64,000 nt of DNA from NCBI GenBank assembly GCA_015179045.1, contig WHUZ01000061.1, positions 186,001 through 250,000 of the forward strand, given 5' to 3'. The notes below the pieces were generated by a model that was not told where the DNA came from, searched no databases, and was given only the letters and a program-made list of their open reading frames with translations. The stretch's first letter is position 1; each line of letters opens with the position of its first letter. The stretch comes from Kalaharituber pfeilii (Eukaryota; Ascomycota; Pezizomycetes; Pezizales; Pezizaceae). Shown piece by piece: positions 1-9,268 of this stretch. A program made the translations under genes and the position numbers.

Positions 1-1
1 G

Positions 2-764
2 ACTACTGTCAATGATGCAGAACTCATTGCCATGAGCGAAGCATTACGCAATCAAGCTGGGGAACTCCTGATCATAACCGACTCTAAGGTATCGATATCC
101 AAGCTCCTAAAGATCGCCCAGGGAGAGCCCACCCACAAAGGACCGGCAAAACTGGTTAGAGACGCCTGGAAAGCGAGAACAGACCGAGGTGACTGGGACG
201 TTGCAGTGATGTGGGTCAAGTCCCATATAGGAGTCTTTTTTTTTTTTTTATTTTTTATTTCACGTGACCCCGCTTGTAGCTGTTCGCCATGGCAGGGCCC
301 CTGGGTCTAGACCCTCAAAGCCCGGAGGCAGGCTTAGCCATATAGGAGTCAAAGGGAACACCGAGGCAGACACAGCTGCGAAAATAGGCACATGCCTCCC
401 CTACCAAGATGAAACCATAACAGAAGATGGGATACGACAAACCTCGAGACATCAGCGCGCCACAGAGAGAAACCGGCTAGGGCTCAGCTACCGTCCCTTG
501 ACAAGACTTGGAAGTCGACACATAGCCACACTAGCAGGAATACTGGGCGGCAAGTTACTACGGAAATGGCAGTACGAAATCGGGAAAGCAGACAGCCCAG
601 AATGTCGATGGTGTGGGGAGGAGGAGGAGACTACTGAACATGTGCTCACTAGGTGCAGGACATGGAAACGAAAGTGGCCAGGAGGCATGCAAGACTTGGT
701 CACTCCTCCGAAGAGCAAGGACACAGACCCACTTAGAGACATCTTGGAGTGGGCAGGGGCATAG
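2..764 (+). pseudogene. LINE-B ORF2 C-terminal end: RNase H and CCHC zinc knuckle, split by an insertion
   Basis: The reading frame shows ribonuclease H signatures: the acidic residues of NDAELIA and LIITDSK, then MWVKSHIGV (to 235), resuming as SHIGVKGNTEADTAA after 338. It ends with the knuckle CRWCGEEEETTEHVLTRC (CX2CX8HX4C), the usual C terminus of fungal RNase H-bearing LINE ORF2 proteins. The RNase H would remove RNA from the RNA:DNA hybrid during target-primed reverse transcription. The frame breaks at 236-337, where a 102-bp insert plus a 13-bp duplication shifts it by one base (115 nt in total). Without the insert the two halves join in frame, so this copy was coding-competent here when it was hit. 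The product is now truncated. Confidence 0.85.
236..337 (-). mobile_element. LINE-A tail retroposon inserted in LINE-B RNase H
   Basis: The insert has a T-run at its left end (poly(A) on the minus strand), then TTTCACGTGACCCCGCTTG... and about 35 bp more of the LINE-A 3' UTR (CCCTGGGTCTAGACCC...). It is flanked by a perfect 13-bp duplication, CCATATAGGAGTC, at 223-235 and 338-350. It is one of the longer tail copies, extending upstream of the usual CCCTGCC start. It shows LINE-A was active after LINE-B had inserted here. Confidence 0.93.
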
Positions 765-1155
765 GAGACACACAGGATCTTTTCTTATTCCTTTTCTTCT
801 ACCTTCATATATATCTAATCTCATGTAACTAATCTCGCCATAGCCCCCAGGGCGGCACGCGAGTAATGATATAAAAAAAAAAAAAAAAAAAAAAAATTCC
901 GTGTACGACAAGAAAGTTGAAAGTGTAAAAATGGGTCGTTAGGTCGGCATTATGTAAGGTGACCTTCCTTTGCTGTACACCCTCAAACGCGAGAAACGAA
1001 AGTCGGGAATTATAAATCTCTACGCAAAACAATGATTTACAGAATGCCGTGTCACTTCAAAAGCAGCGAATATAGGCAACTGTTGCTCAACGCAACACAG
1101 ATCGTTAGATTACATTGCCATGTTCGATTCAATTGCAGAAATACAGTGAGTACAG

Positions 1156-1199
1156 CGGCCAGCGATTAATGATATAAAAAAAAAAAAAAAAAAAAAAAA
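1156..1199 (+). mobile_element. Ultra-short LINE-B tail retroposon (44 bp)
   Basis: Only CGGCCAGCGATTAATGATAT plus a run of A remains of the LINE-B 3' end. It is flanked by a perfect 11-bp duplication, AGTGAGTACAG, at 1145-1155 and 1200-1210, which shows it is a genuine retroposition event despite carrying about 20 bp of non-A sequence. Confidence 0.9.
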
Positions 1200-1293
1200 A
1201 GTGAGTACAGTTAAATGACAGTTTCCATACCCAAAACATCGCCGTTGCGCGAACGTGTCCAGGCCGCACTATCGACAATATATCATTTCCATC

Positions 1294-1414
1294 TTTATTT
1301 TTTTATTTTTATTTTTTTTTTATTTTTTTATTTTTTTTCTATTTTACGAGGGAGAGGGAGAGGCAGAGGGCGGCCACGTAACCCCACAAATAGCTGTCAG
1401 CCTACAGCAGGGAG
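1294..1414 (-). mobile_element. Divergent LINE-A tail retroposon
   Basis: A long T-rich tract is followed by CACGTAACCCCACAAATAGC and CAGCCTACAGCAGGG, a diverged form of the LINE-A tail. It is flanked by a 12-bp duplication, ATCATTTCCATC, at 1282-1293 and 1415-1426. The insertion lies only about 25 bp beyond the stop codon of the BTB gene at 1439. Confidence 0.75.
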
Positions 1415-1438
1415 ATCATTTCCATCGACTCTTCATTA

Positions 1439-2676
1439 CTAGATTATTTGAAGACCTCCACCCAAACATTTTCTGCAATACAACTGAGAGCTATGAGTAT
1501 ATGAGCCACTTGGAAAAGTAGTACTGGCCTCGCACCATTTGCATTTGTATGTATATGAAGTCTTTGTTCCGGAAAGTCTCTTTGCGCCCAAAATGCCGAT
1601 GGTATTTCCATTGCTATGAATCAAATAACCAGTCTCATTATCAAATCTACTGCACTTAGGGCAGTAGATGGCCGCTGCACCAATGTTGCCACAGCTTCCA
1701 CAGCGGCGAGAAAGAATCTGGTCTTTGTCAGGAATTGCGCAAAGGTCAAGTGTCGCCGTGCTGCCAACCCCCGTATCTGTAATTATGGAACTCCACGGTG
1801 GTGTTGCAGCTGACCTAGAGTTTGTGACTAAAGCTCTTGCAAAACCAGGTGAATCCTCGAGCAAGCTACAGAACTCCGGATTTGTTCTAAAAACGTCAAG
1901 GGCCCAAGAAGTATACTGTGCAAAATAGTTGAGCAACTTTTCTGTTGATGCGGAGATTCGCGTTGAGGAGGTTGAGAAGGGGAGATTGCCAAATGCGTAG
2001 GAGACAGCTGTCATCACAGCCTCAACATCGTCAGCAGCTGCAACCATTCCAAGGTCTGCAAGCAAGGCTGTAATCTTATTGTAGGCCAGGTCTTTGAGAG
2101 GCACGATGTTGAAACGGTCCGCAAGGACATAAATCTTTGTGTGCCCCAGTAATGCTGAAGTAGCTTTCGGATTTTCACTGTGCACATGCCATGCAGTCAG
2201 TCTCCACATCCTATATTCCACACTACGAGATCTGGGAACAGCAACCTACATGGTATAGTCATCCTTCAAGTTGTATGCCCACTGCAGGAACGCCTTCATT
2301 GTCGCTTCATCCACCTCGCTCAACTCCATCACACCTTGTATACCCTCCTTCATATCATTATTGACATGTTTATCCAATTCGGCGGAGAGCGATGCCAACA
2401 GTGACCTGTGCACATAGAACACAGCCTTATTGGGAATACTGGCTTCCGTGTCTGGCAGCTTTGCCCGATTTGTGTTTGTGGGGGATGTCTTGTCCTCCAA
2501 GTTTGATTGGGCGACAACATCTTTGAGAATGATTTTGAAGAAGTCTGTATGCAGGAAGTTGAGGCTGGTAGGGTTGCTGTTCTCACGTAGGTTAATATTT
2601 GAACTGTGGAAAATCGCCATTCATCTGTTGCATTTGACGCCACTAGCACTTACTGCGTTTTGCTCTTCGTCGCCAT
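1439..2676 (-). CDS. BTB/POZ protein with C-terminal cysteine-rich (zinc-ribbon-like) module, copy A
   Basis: The gene has three exons: 2654-2676 (ATGGCGACG start, 23 nt), 2250-2603 and 1439-2177. The introns are 2604-2653 (GTAAGTG...CACAG) and 2178-2249 (GTAGGT...CACAG). Joined length is 1116 nt, giving 371 aa. Exon 2 holds the BTB fold (HTDFFKIILKD, then FYVHRSLLASLSAELDKH, then GVMELSEVDEATMKAFLQWAY). Exon 3 continues with HTKIYVLADRFN, typical of fungal BTB proteins, a helical stretch, and paired cysteines (CGSC, CPKC, CKWC, CRKC) that could bind two zinc ions. BTB domains mediate dimerisation and often recruit Cullin-3 ligases; the specific role here is unknown. The shared exon structure of all copies supports this model. 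Exon 2 carries an extra NL before KDDYT relative to its paralogues. Confidence 0.82.
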
Positions 2677-3310
2677 GGGTATGAGCACTCCCTAGTTCTT
2701 GCAGGTGCAAAGTGTCGTTCTTCTCGTGTAGCTGGCACGTGGGTGGTGGTGGTGCTACCTGCCTTCGTCTGGGATAGTCTAGAGCATTCCCATAGTGCCT
2801 GGAGTTTCCTTTCGCTTAATACTTTGAATTGAGCCCCTCCCCCGCCTTGGCAGGCCTCCCGTTAAATGTGACTATAAAAGCTTGGCAAGGCTTGGAGTAG
2901 CTGCAACCCTAGCTGTGAATTGTGACCGCATGGAATTCAGGAAATGAACGGGGAATCACTTTGCAACCTCCCTGCAGTGTAATCTCGTAACTCTTGGAAA
3001 TGTAGTCATATGAAGTCCATTTCACCAACTTGGAAGTATGATGCAGTATTGTTCCAGTACCCTTTTGGTTGCATATATCTGCACCCAATGAGTGTGATGC
3101 ATTTAGTATGCAATGCTATACACTGCAGCCTTGGCGTCAGAAAGTTCGCATATAGCATAGAAAAGTCATCCTTGTAGGGCAGAATTCCAACTTACGGTGA
3201 GTAAACTTGATGGGACGTATGCGATATAGATAAATATGATAGATTTCCAATACTGCTGGTTCTATACGCAAAGGAGTAGTATGATAGAGGTAAAGATTAT
3301 CATTACAAGA
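2677..3310. other. 5' flank of BTB copy A (duplicated unit), no gene
   Basis: I see no coding sequence. It resembles the 5' flanks of the other BTB copies (GCTTGGCAAGGCTTGG near 2880; TGCACCCAATGAGTGTGATG near 3083), compare 10690-10930, 14590-14720, 18500-18840 and 28030-28430. The promoter of copy A must lie here, but no clear TATA or CAAT element can be assigned. Confidence 0.6.
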
Positions 3311-3368
3311 GCCCTGCCATGGCGAACAGCTACAAGCGGGGTCACGTGAAATAAAAAAGAAAAAAAAA
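3311..3368 (+). mobile_element. LINE-A tail retroposon (58 bp, canonical 5' end)
   Basis: GCCCTGCCATGGCGAACAGC...GGGGTCACGTGAAATAAAAAAG(A)n is flanked by a perfect 12-bp duplication, ATCATTACAAGA, at 3299-3310 and 3369-3380. It starts at the CCCTGCC position shared by most copies. Just downstream (about 3382-3450), CCCTGCCATAAGCTGGGAGC...TACGTGACC followed by A-rich sequence looks like a second, strongly decayed copy. Confidence 0.93.
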
Positions 3369-3380
3369 ATCATTACAAGA

Positions 3381-3887
3381 AATCCCTGCCATAAGCTGGG
3401 AGCCTCTATGCGGCCATACTACGTGACCGAAAAAAGAAAAAAAAACAAAAGAAACATTACATTACAGAAAACTTTCTGCGCCCAAAGGAGCGAATACAGC
3501 ATACATATTTGCAAACTTCGTCCGCACCAATAACACACTGGTTAGATTACATTTATTGAAAACCACTTGTCATATGCATGGCTGTGTACGTCTAAGTGCG
3601 CGGACAACGAAAACCTTACTGCATGAGGATGAAAGGTACTAAGAATATGCGCATTGGATACAGAAATATGATTGCATGAGCGACTGCATGAGGACCTGGA
3701 AGAATGAGGGAAAAGGAAAAGATTGGAGTATATAAGGTGCGGAAATAAGAGCAGATTAAATCGAACATCACTTTCTTCTCATTTACTGTCTCCACTGTGG
3801 GTATTCAATTCAATTCTGGAAGTGCAACTCCCGATGACCGCTCGCAAAACATTATTGTAATCCAGGCCATACAATCAACAATCATAT
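3381..3887. other. Displaced 3' flank of BTB copy B, no gene
   Basis: Segments such as AGCGAATACAGCATACATA, GTTAGATTACATT and GACCGCTCGCAAAACATTA match the 3' flanks of other BTB genes. The copia insertion at 3893-9268 has separated this stretch from the BTB gene whose stop codon is now at 9269. No coding region is visible. Confidence 0.7.
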
Positions 3888-3892
3888 CTATC

Positions 3893-4168
3893 TTTAAGAA
3901 TTACGAGGCTATGTGTGGAGGAATGGTTGCGTTTGCGTGATAAATCAACAGGTAAAATTCAGCGTATATGAAAGCTTGCTAAGTACACGATTTCTAGCTC
4001 TGCTCTGGCGAAAACAATAAACACATAGGAAATTCGTCCCTTATATCCTGCTCCTTTTACCATAAACCGGCCGTTTTGGGACCCTTGTTTCTCCTCTATC
4101 CATAAAGGGGCCGTTTCGGGCTTAGACCATAATAACCCCTACAGCGAGAGTACAACGTGATTCCTACA
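3893..4168 (-). repeat. 3' LTR of copia element 1
   Basis: This 276-bp repeat is identical to 8993-9268. Read on the minus strand it begins TGTAGGAATCAC and ends ...CTTAAA, so the 3' end is not the usual CA. The boundary is set by the CTATC target duplication and by the primer-binding site abutting the other LTR. Confidence 0.93.
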
Positions 4169-4234
4169 GCCTCCCTTACTCGAGCATTTGATCCCACCAG
4201 CCAGCACCTTCATGGGTATCCGAGCCGATACTTC

Positions 4235-6921
4235 TCATCCATTCTTCCCAGTTGATCCCATCCAACAATTCTTCCAATCTTTGATTGTCGACATCGGGGT
4301 GATTTTGGTTAGGATGTCGGCCGGGTTCTCCTTCCCCGGTATCGTAACTATGCGGAGATCCCCATTGTTGACTTCCTCCCTCAGATAATGGAATCGGTGC
4401 TGTATATGGCGGCTCCTTCGGAGATATTTGGCTGTCTTGGATAGGTTCTTTGCCCCCTCCGAGTCGGTTTTCAGGATGGGTGCTGATCTCGGGGTTACCT
4501 TCATCTCCTTGAGTAGTTGCCTGATCCAGGCTGCATCCTTCGCTCCCTCGCAGTCTGCGATGTATTCTGCTTCCGTGATCGAGAGCGCCACTATATCTTG
4601 TCTTCGTGACCACCATCCTATCGGTTGTTTCCCCATCATCATTATAGCTCCGCTTTGTGACCTTGCTCCCTCCCCTCCGTACGAAGCATCCGCGTATATC
4701 TCGACATCTAGGTTTGGTGGTTTTCCTAGGCGGAGTCCTTCTGATCGGGTCGACCATAAATACTGTAAAAGCTTCAAGGCCCCCTTCATGTTCGCTGGTG
4801 AGGGATCCGAGGCCCTTCTCCCCAAGAGGTTGACGTGGATGGATATTTCTGGCCTCGTCATTCGGCATACAAATAGGAGACCCCCCACGATTTGCTGGAA
4901 CTTGGTTTTTTCTGTTCCTTCTTCCTCGGAGGTTTTCGCTTCGTATAGTGATGGCTCGATGGGCATTGAGTGTCGTTCGCCACGCTTGTCGGGGTTCTGG
5001 TGATCTTGGAGATGTTGACGGACTAAATTCTCTATTAAGGCAGTTTGTGTTAGTATCACTTCTTCTTCCTTATCTGAGTTTTTTCGCCATTCCAGTTCGA
5101 TCCCTAGCATTTTCCGAGGTTTTCCTCGCTTATCGATTTCGACTGATTTTGACATGTCTTTCTCGACTTGATCCAGTACTGCCGAAGGTCCTATTCCGAG
5201 CAGATCGTCCACATGCGTCCCAATCAGTCCTTCTCCCACATAACACCCTTCATCGCCTATGCACTGTCTGTATCCGGCATTTTCGAGGATTTTTCGGAGC
5301 TTGATATACCATTCATGCCCTGCCTGTTTGAGTCCATACAGGGCCTTATGGAGTTTCCAGTACTCGATTTCTCCGTCCTCGTTTATGTCTTTGATGTAGA
5401 TGTCGTGCTGGAGTTTGGCTTGAAGGTACGCGGCCACTACGTCCCATTGCCGGATGTCCCATCCCCGGTATAGTGCTATTACTAACAACATTCTCCAGGT
5501 CTCTGGGCGCATCATCTGGGCATAGGTTTCGTCATAATTGACACCGTGAATCTGGGTAAAACCCCGCCCCACCTTCCGAGCCTTGAACTTCTCAATTGTA
5601 CCATCGGGTTTTCGCTTGATCACATATACCCATTTGGTGTCAACGATCTTGGTGCCCTCTGGGATATCTGATTCTCGGATCTTGGTGTATACCCCATACT
5701 TCTGGAGTTGCGACCGTTCTTTTTGTCTTGCCTTACTCCATTCTGAGGCATACTTTCCGGTACGGGCTTGTTGTTCGGTGGGGTGGTCTTCATCTGTGCC
5801 AACTGCTTTTGTTTGTCCGGGTTTTTGAATCTCTGTAATCCAAGTTTTCCGACAAAAATACTCAACAGCTTTATGGCCATCTGTTGGTACAGGTTCGACT
5901 TCTTCAACCGATGCTTCGAAAATGTCTCCTTCTTCAGGTATTGGTGCTGGTTTGTCAAACAACCTCTTCCTTGATGATTTCTGGTTGTCTTTGGCTTTGT
6001 CTGAAGGTCTTCGAGTTCTACTACTTTCCCTACTCCCATGAAGTTCGGTCCATTCCGCAGGTGTCTTGTGGTGGCGCTTTTTCGTAGGTGGTGCTAATGG
6101 TGCCGTATAGTATTGTTCGACCTGTTGAGGAGTTTTTTCTGGGGTTGTGGGTCGTTTACTTTCGGTTTCGAGTTGGAGTTTCGACTGGATTTCTGATTCG
6201 GATTCGGGTCCAGGTTCAGATTCGGTTTCGGATTCGGATTCGGTTTCGGGTTCAACAATTGATACTGGGTTTTTTGCTAATTTTTCTGCCCCCCTCGAGT
6301 CTAAGACTCGATATATTCCATGTGTCTCGGTGTACCCTATTATCCTTCCTTCCCATGATCTTGCCCCTAATTTTCCTGTATGATTGTAGTCATAACAGGT
6401 GACCCTTTCTCCAAACGGTCTCAAGAACTTCCTTTCTTCTACGGGGTTTTTCTTGAGTAGCACTTCTATGGGTGTTTTTCCATTTAGTGCCTTATGGGGG
6501 ATCCGGTTTTTTGTATATGAGCTCCAGCTGCTGGCTTTATCCCATTTGCCTTCTGGAATAGCTGGTGATGTCGCCAGTATTGCGGTTCTGCTCATTGTCA
6601 TGATGGTTCGGTTTGCTCGTTCGGCTATAGCATTTGTCTCGCTATGTCCTGGCACTGTCTCTTTAAGCTTTGTTCCTCGTTTTCGTAGCTTGCTTTCGAG
6701 ATCCTTATTTCTGAATTCTCCTCCCCAATCTGCTTGTATCTCTGCTACCTTCCATCCTTCTCCTGATACTGCTGCTTCCAATGCTTCGATAATTTCCATT
6801 AATGCAGTTTTTGTATCAGATTTTTGTCGGAGTGGTTTGGTGACTGTATATCGGCTATAGTCATCTGTGACTACTAGGAGGTATTCATATTGTTTTCCTG
6901 GCGTTACTGGTTTGACTGTCC
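4235..6921 (-). CDS. Copia polyprotein, integrase core to RNase H
   Basis: The open frame of 854 codons below 6799 extends upstream in the same frame to about 6921 (VVTDDYSRYTV). It contains the integrase core (ADWGGEF aspartate near residue 25, glutamate in NAIAERANR near 60), an acidic Ser/Glu-rich linker (about 183-215), reverse transcriptase (WDVVAAYLQ about 452, YGLKQAGHEWY about 488, catalytic HVDD about 529) and RNase H (YADASYGG, LSITEAEY, then ENPADILTK near the end). This is the normal Ty1/copia order and the frame has no stops. It would copy the element RNA to cDNA and integrate it. It is separated from gag-protease by two frame changes upstream, so expression as one polyprotein is doubtful. 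Confidence 0.92.
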
Positions 6922-8666
6922 TATAAGGTCCGCATGTAGTCGTTCCAGTGGTCTGCTCGTTCGGATTGTTGTTCCGCCTTTCTTTTTTCCTTGATCTTTG
7001 GCAGGTGGCTTTGTTGCTTTGCCTTTCTCACATGCTTCGCACCTAGGGGTTTTTGGAACTTGGGGCATTCTGGGAGATTTTTGAGGGTATTGTAAGAGAT
7101 GTGTCCATACCTTTCATGTAGTTCCTTTGCTAATTCCACATTTGATGCTCGGATTTTTCCTACTTCCTCTGGTCTTATCCACATAGCCCCTCTGTTGTCT
7201 TTGATCATATTGAATATGATTTTCTTCCCCTTTTTTAATACAGCTCTTTCTCCCTTATGTATGACTACATGGTCTCCTTTTATTCTCTGACCGCTCACAA
7301 GATTAGAGTATGCTGGGTCATATAATGCATCGTGGAGGAGGTGGGTGATTCCATTATGCTCAAAAACCAAAGTCCCTTGTTTCTTGCATATAGAGAGAGT
7401 ATTGTCGTGGGCTCGTACTTCGAGATGTGTATCCTTTATGTCTCTTAGTCGCCATAATTCGTTAGTCGTATGGTGGGATGTGCCAGTATCGTATTCGTAG
7501 TAATTTGTCTTAGTGGCTGGATCTGCCATCTTGACTCTGATTGCCCCAATGTGCACTCCCTCGCTATCCGACTCCTCCTCTTTGACCTCGGCTTTAGCTG
7601 CCTTTTTCTCCTCTTTCGCCTTTCCCCAACATTCTGATTCCTCATGGCCGAGTCCTTTCTTCCCGTGTTTTTTGCACCATTCACAGATTTTCTTCTTTCT
7701 CTTCCCTTCATTTCCCTTGAGTACAATCGGGTCATCCTTGGAATTTCCAGTCTGGTTCTTTTTCGATGCCTTTTGCTTAGTAGTGATATATTCCCTGAGC
7801 TTCCTTGTCACATCGTCATATGCGTGATCTTTTGCCCTGATATTTTCGATAGTATTGCTGTAAAAGCTAGGGAATGATCGGAGGAGAAATTCCGTTTTGG
7901 CCTTGTCTGACTCGGAAAATGCCTTAAGCCCCTTCCCAAATCCATCATCACTGCTCAGGTCAGCTCTAGACATGATCCCAGTGAAGGAGTTCCATATGCG
8001 CTCATATTCCGCAATATGTTCTTCGACGCTGGTTTTTCTGTCATCATAGGAAATGTCAAGGCTACTTAGAAGGGAGTAGAATTCAGTTGATGTTTTTCCT
8101 TGGAACGCCTTTTTTAGTTCTTCGTGGACCTTTTTTGCAGTAGTGAGACTCCCTATCCTTGCTCTAACATGGTCTTCACAATTTTTCTTTATGGTTAGAA
8201 TAGCTATAGCATTAGCATCTTTCCATACTCGGGCTGCTTTTTTATCTGCTTTTCCTGATGATGATGATGTGGCCCCTTCAGTTTTGATGGATTCTAGACC
8301 GGTTGGTTGAGCGTAGTCTCCAGTTACTACATCCCATACCCTGTATTCTTCGTTAACTGGAATTAAATCTAAATAATTTTCTATAGAGATAATCCATTCA
8401 GGGTAGGTAGAAGAGCCAGATAACTTGACATCTAGCGTTGGGACTTTTCGGCTGATGGTAGTTTCGGACATCTTTGGTAGATTCGATGGAGGTGGAGGTG
8501 GTTGGGTAGTCTCGTCGGTCGGGGTGTCAACAGGTTCGCTAGTTGTTGTATTGACTGGGAAGCTTCGAGAGAGGATATCTGTGATTTGTTGTTCGGGAGC
8601 AGTTCGATCGATGGGGAGTGGTCGTGGTGTGTTTTCTTCTGGTACTTGATTAGATCCGGACATCAA
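6921..8666 (-). CDS. Copia Gag-protease and start of integrase
   Basis: The frame has 581 codons. The N-terminal Gag part is followed by a zinc-knuckle-like CEWCKKHGKKGLGHEESEC, where spacing departs from CX2CX4HX4C. A retropepsin-like active site follows (YEYDTGTSHH), then the pre-integrase motif ELHERYGHISYNTLKNL with CPKF. After CPKFQKP (near 7050) the expected second CXXC (CEACEKGK) lies in another frame, and near 6925 a second shift leads into the integrase core. The nominal C terminus here is therefore an artefact of the shifts. The start is the first ATG pair after the leader. Confidence 0.85.
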   Translation of the reverse strand: MMSGSNQVPEENTPRPLPIDRTAPEQQITDILSRSFPVNTTTSEPVDTPTDETTQPPPPPSNLPKMSETTISRKVPTLDVKLSGSSTYPEWIISIENYLDLIPVNEEYRVWDVVTGDYAQPTGLESIKTEGATSSSSGKADKKAARVWKDANAIAILTIKKNCEDHVRARIGSLTTAKKVHEELKKAFQGKTSTEFYSLLSSLDISYDDRKTSVEEHIAEYERIWNSFTGIMSRADLSSDDGFGKGLKAFSESDKAKTEFLLRSFPSFYSNTIENIRAKDHAYDDVTRKLREYITTKQKASKKNQTGNSKDDPIVLKGNEGKRKKKICEWCKKHGKKGLGHEESECWGKAKEEKKAAKAEVKEEESDSEGVHIGAIRVKMADPATKTNYYEYDTGTSHHTTNELWRLRDIKDTHLEVRAHDNTLSICKKQGTLVFEHNGITHLLHDALYDPAYSNLVSGQRIKGDHVVIHKGERAVLKKGKKIIFNMIKDNRGAMWIRPEEVGKIRASNVELAKELHERYGHISYNTLKNLPECPKFQKPLGAKHVRKAKQQSHLPKIKEKRKAEQQSERADHWNDYMRTL

Positions 8667-8823
8667 CTGGTTTTAGGTTTCGTGTGTTGCCACTTTAGTT
8701 CGTATAGTTCGGCGGTAAGGGCCCTATCGTGTTGGCCGCTTGGGTTTTTCCCTTTTATTTTTGCTTTTGATCACTCTGCTTGTCTTTGGATAAATTTTGT
8801 CCTTGACTAGCTTGTAATCGGAG

Positions 8824-8901
8824 GTCTGCGGGGTTCCTCAGATATGATCCGAGTCGCAGTGTCGAATGGTATGCTTATTTTGAGTCTGCGGGGTTCCTCA
8901 G
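8824..8901. repeat. Direct repeat in the copia 1 leader
   Basis: The 18-mer GTCTGCGGGGTTCCTCAG occurs at 8824-8841 and again at 8884-8901, each followed by a related segment (GATCCGAGTCGCAG / TGACTGAGTTGCAG). It lies in the untranslated leader between the primer-binding site and gag, where dimerisation or packaging signals would be expected; that role is inference. Confidence 0.7.
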
Positions 8902-8980
8902 TGTGACTGAGTTGCAGCGTTGATTTTTGGCGCAGTCGGTGATCCTTTGGTGTTTTGCTACCCGGCTTCAACGGTGCGCC

Positions 8981-8992
8981 GGGCTCATAACC
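8981..8992 (-). promoter_or_regulatory. Copia 1 primer-binding site (initiator tRNA anticodon-arm type)
   Basis: GGTTATGAGCCC (minus strand) directly abuts the 5' LTR. Its complement GGGCTCATAACC matches the anticodon stem-loop of eukaryotic initiator tRNA-Met (CAT anticodon), not the tRNA 3' end. This is the arrangement known from Drosophila copia, which primes from a half-tRNA. The same 12-mer abuts the LTR of copia 2 at 27685-27696. Confidence 0.8.
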
Positions 8993-9268
8993 TTTAAGAA
9001 TTACGAGGCTATGTGTGGAGGAATGGTTGCGTTTGCGTGATAAATCAACAGGTAAAATTCAGCGTATATGAAAGCTTGCTAAGTACACGATTTCTAGCTC
9101 TGCTCTGGCGAAAACAATAAACACATAGGAAATTCGTCCCTTATATCCTGCTCCTTTTACCATAAACCGGCCGTTTTGGGACCCTTGTTTCTCCTCTATC
9201 CATAAAGGGGCCGTTTCGGGCTTAGACCATAATAACCCCTACAGCGAGAGTACAACGTGATTCCTACA
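8993..9268 (-). repeat. 5' LTR of copia element 1
   Basis: This 276-bp LTR is identical to 3893-4168. It begins (minus strand) immediately after the stop codon of BTB copy B, so the element's 5' LTR now serves as that gene's 3' flank. Confidence 0.93.

Larger units (their letters stand above)
1..896 (+). mobile_element. LINE-B element, 3' portion (5' end outside window)
   Basis: This is the 3' part of a non-LTR retrotransposon that enters from the left edge. It comprises an RNase H / zinc-knuckle coding end (to 764), a short 3' UTR, a tail motif CGCCATAGCCCCCAGGGCGG...CGAGTAATGATAT (around 837-871) and a poly(A) run ending at 896. The same tail recurs on every LINE-B copy in the window (48488-49699, 54981-55331, 59837-60089, 32978-33212), which defines the family. 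It is interrupted at 236-337 by a LINE-A tail insert. The target duplication cannot be checked because the 5' junction is outside the window. Confidence 0.9.
897..1438. other. 3' flank of the BTB gene at 1439-2676, carrying two small retroposons
   Basis: There is no credible gene here. Segments such as AGCGAATA and GTTAGATTACATTG match, with divergence, the 3' flanks of the other BTB genes (for example 13020-13176 and 16870-17044), so this belongs to the duplicated BTB unit. Two retroposed LINE tails sit at 1156-1199 and 1294-1414. Confidence 0.7.
3893..9268 (-). mobile_element. Ty1/copia LTR retrotransposon, young insertion
   Basis: The element runs on the minus strand with two 276-bp LTRs (3893-4168 and 8993-9268) that I read as identical line by line. 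Perfect 5-bp duplications, CTATC, occur at 3888-3892 and 9269-9273. Inside are a primer-binding site next to the 5' LTR, gag-protease, integrase, reverse transcriptase and RNase H in the copia order, and a purine-rich tract (AAGGGAGGC) beside the 3' LTR. Identical LTRs imply a very recent insertion. Two frameshifts in the gag-integrase region (near 7050 and 6925) mean this copy probably needed proteins in trans, unless they are sequencing errors. Confidence 0.95.

Noticed and set aside
8981..8992. tRNA gene fragment (GGGCTCATAACC)
   Set aside because: Only the anticodon-arm complement is present and it abuts an LTR, so it is a primer-binding site. No complete tRNA cloverleaf was found in the window.
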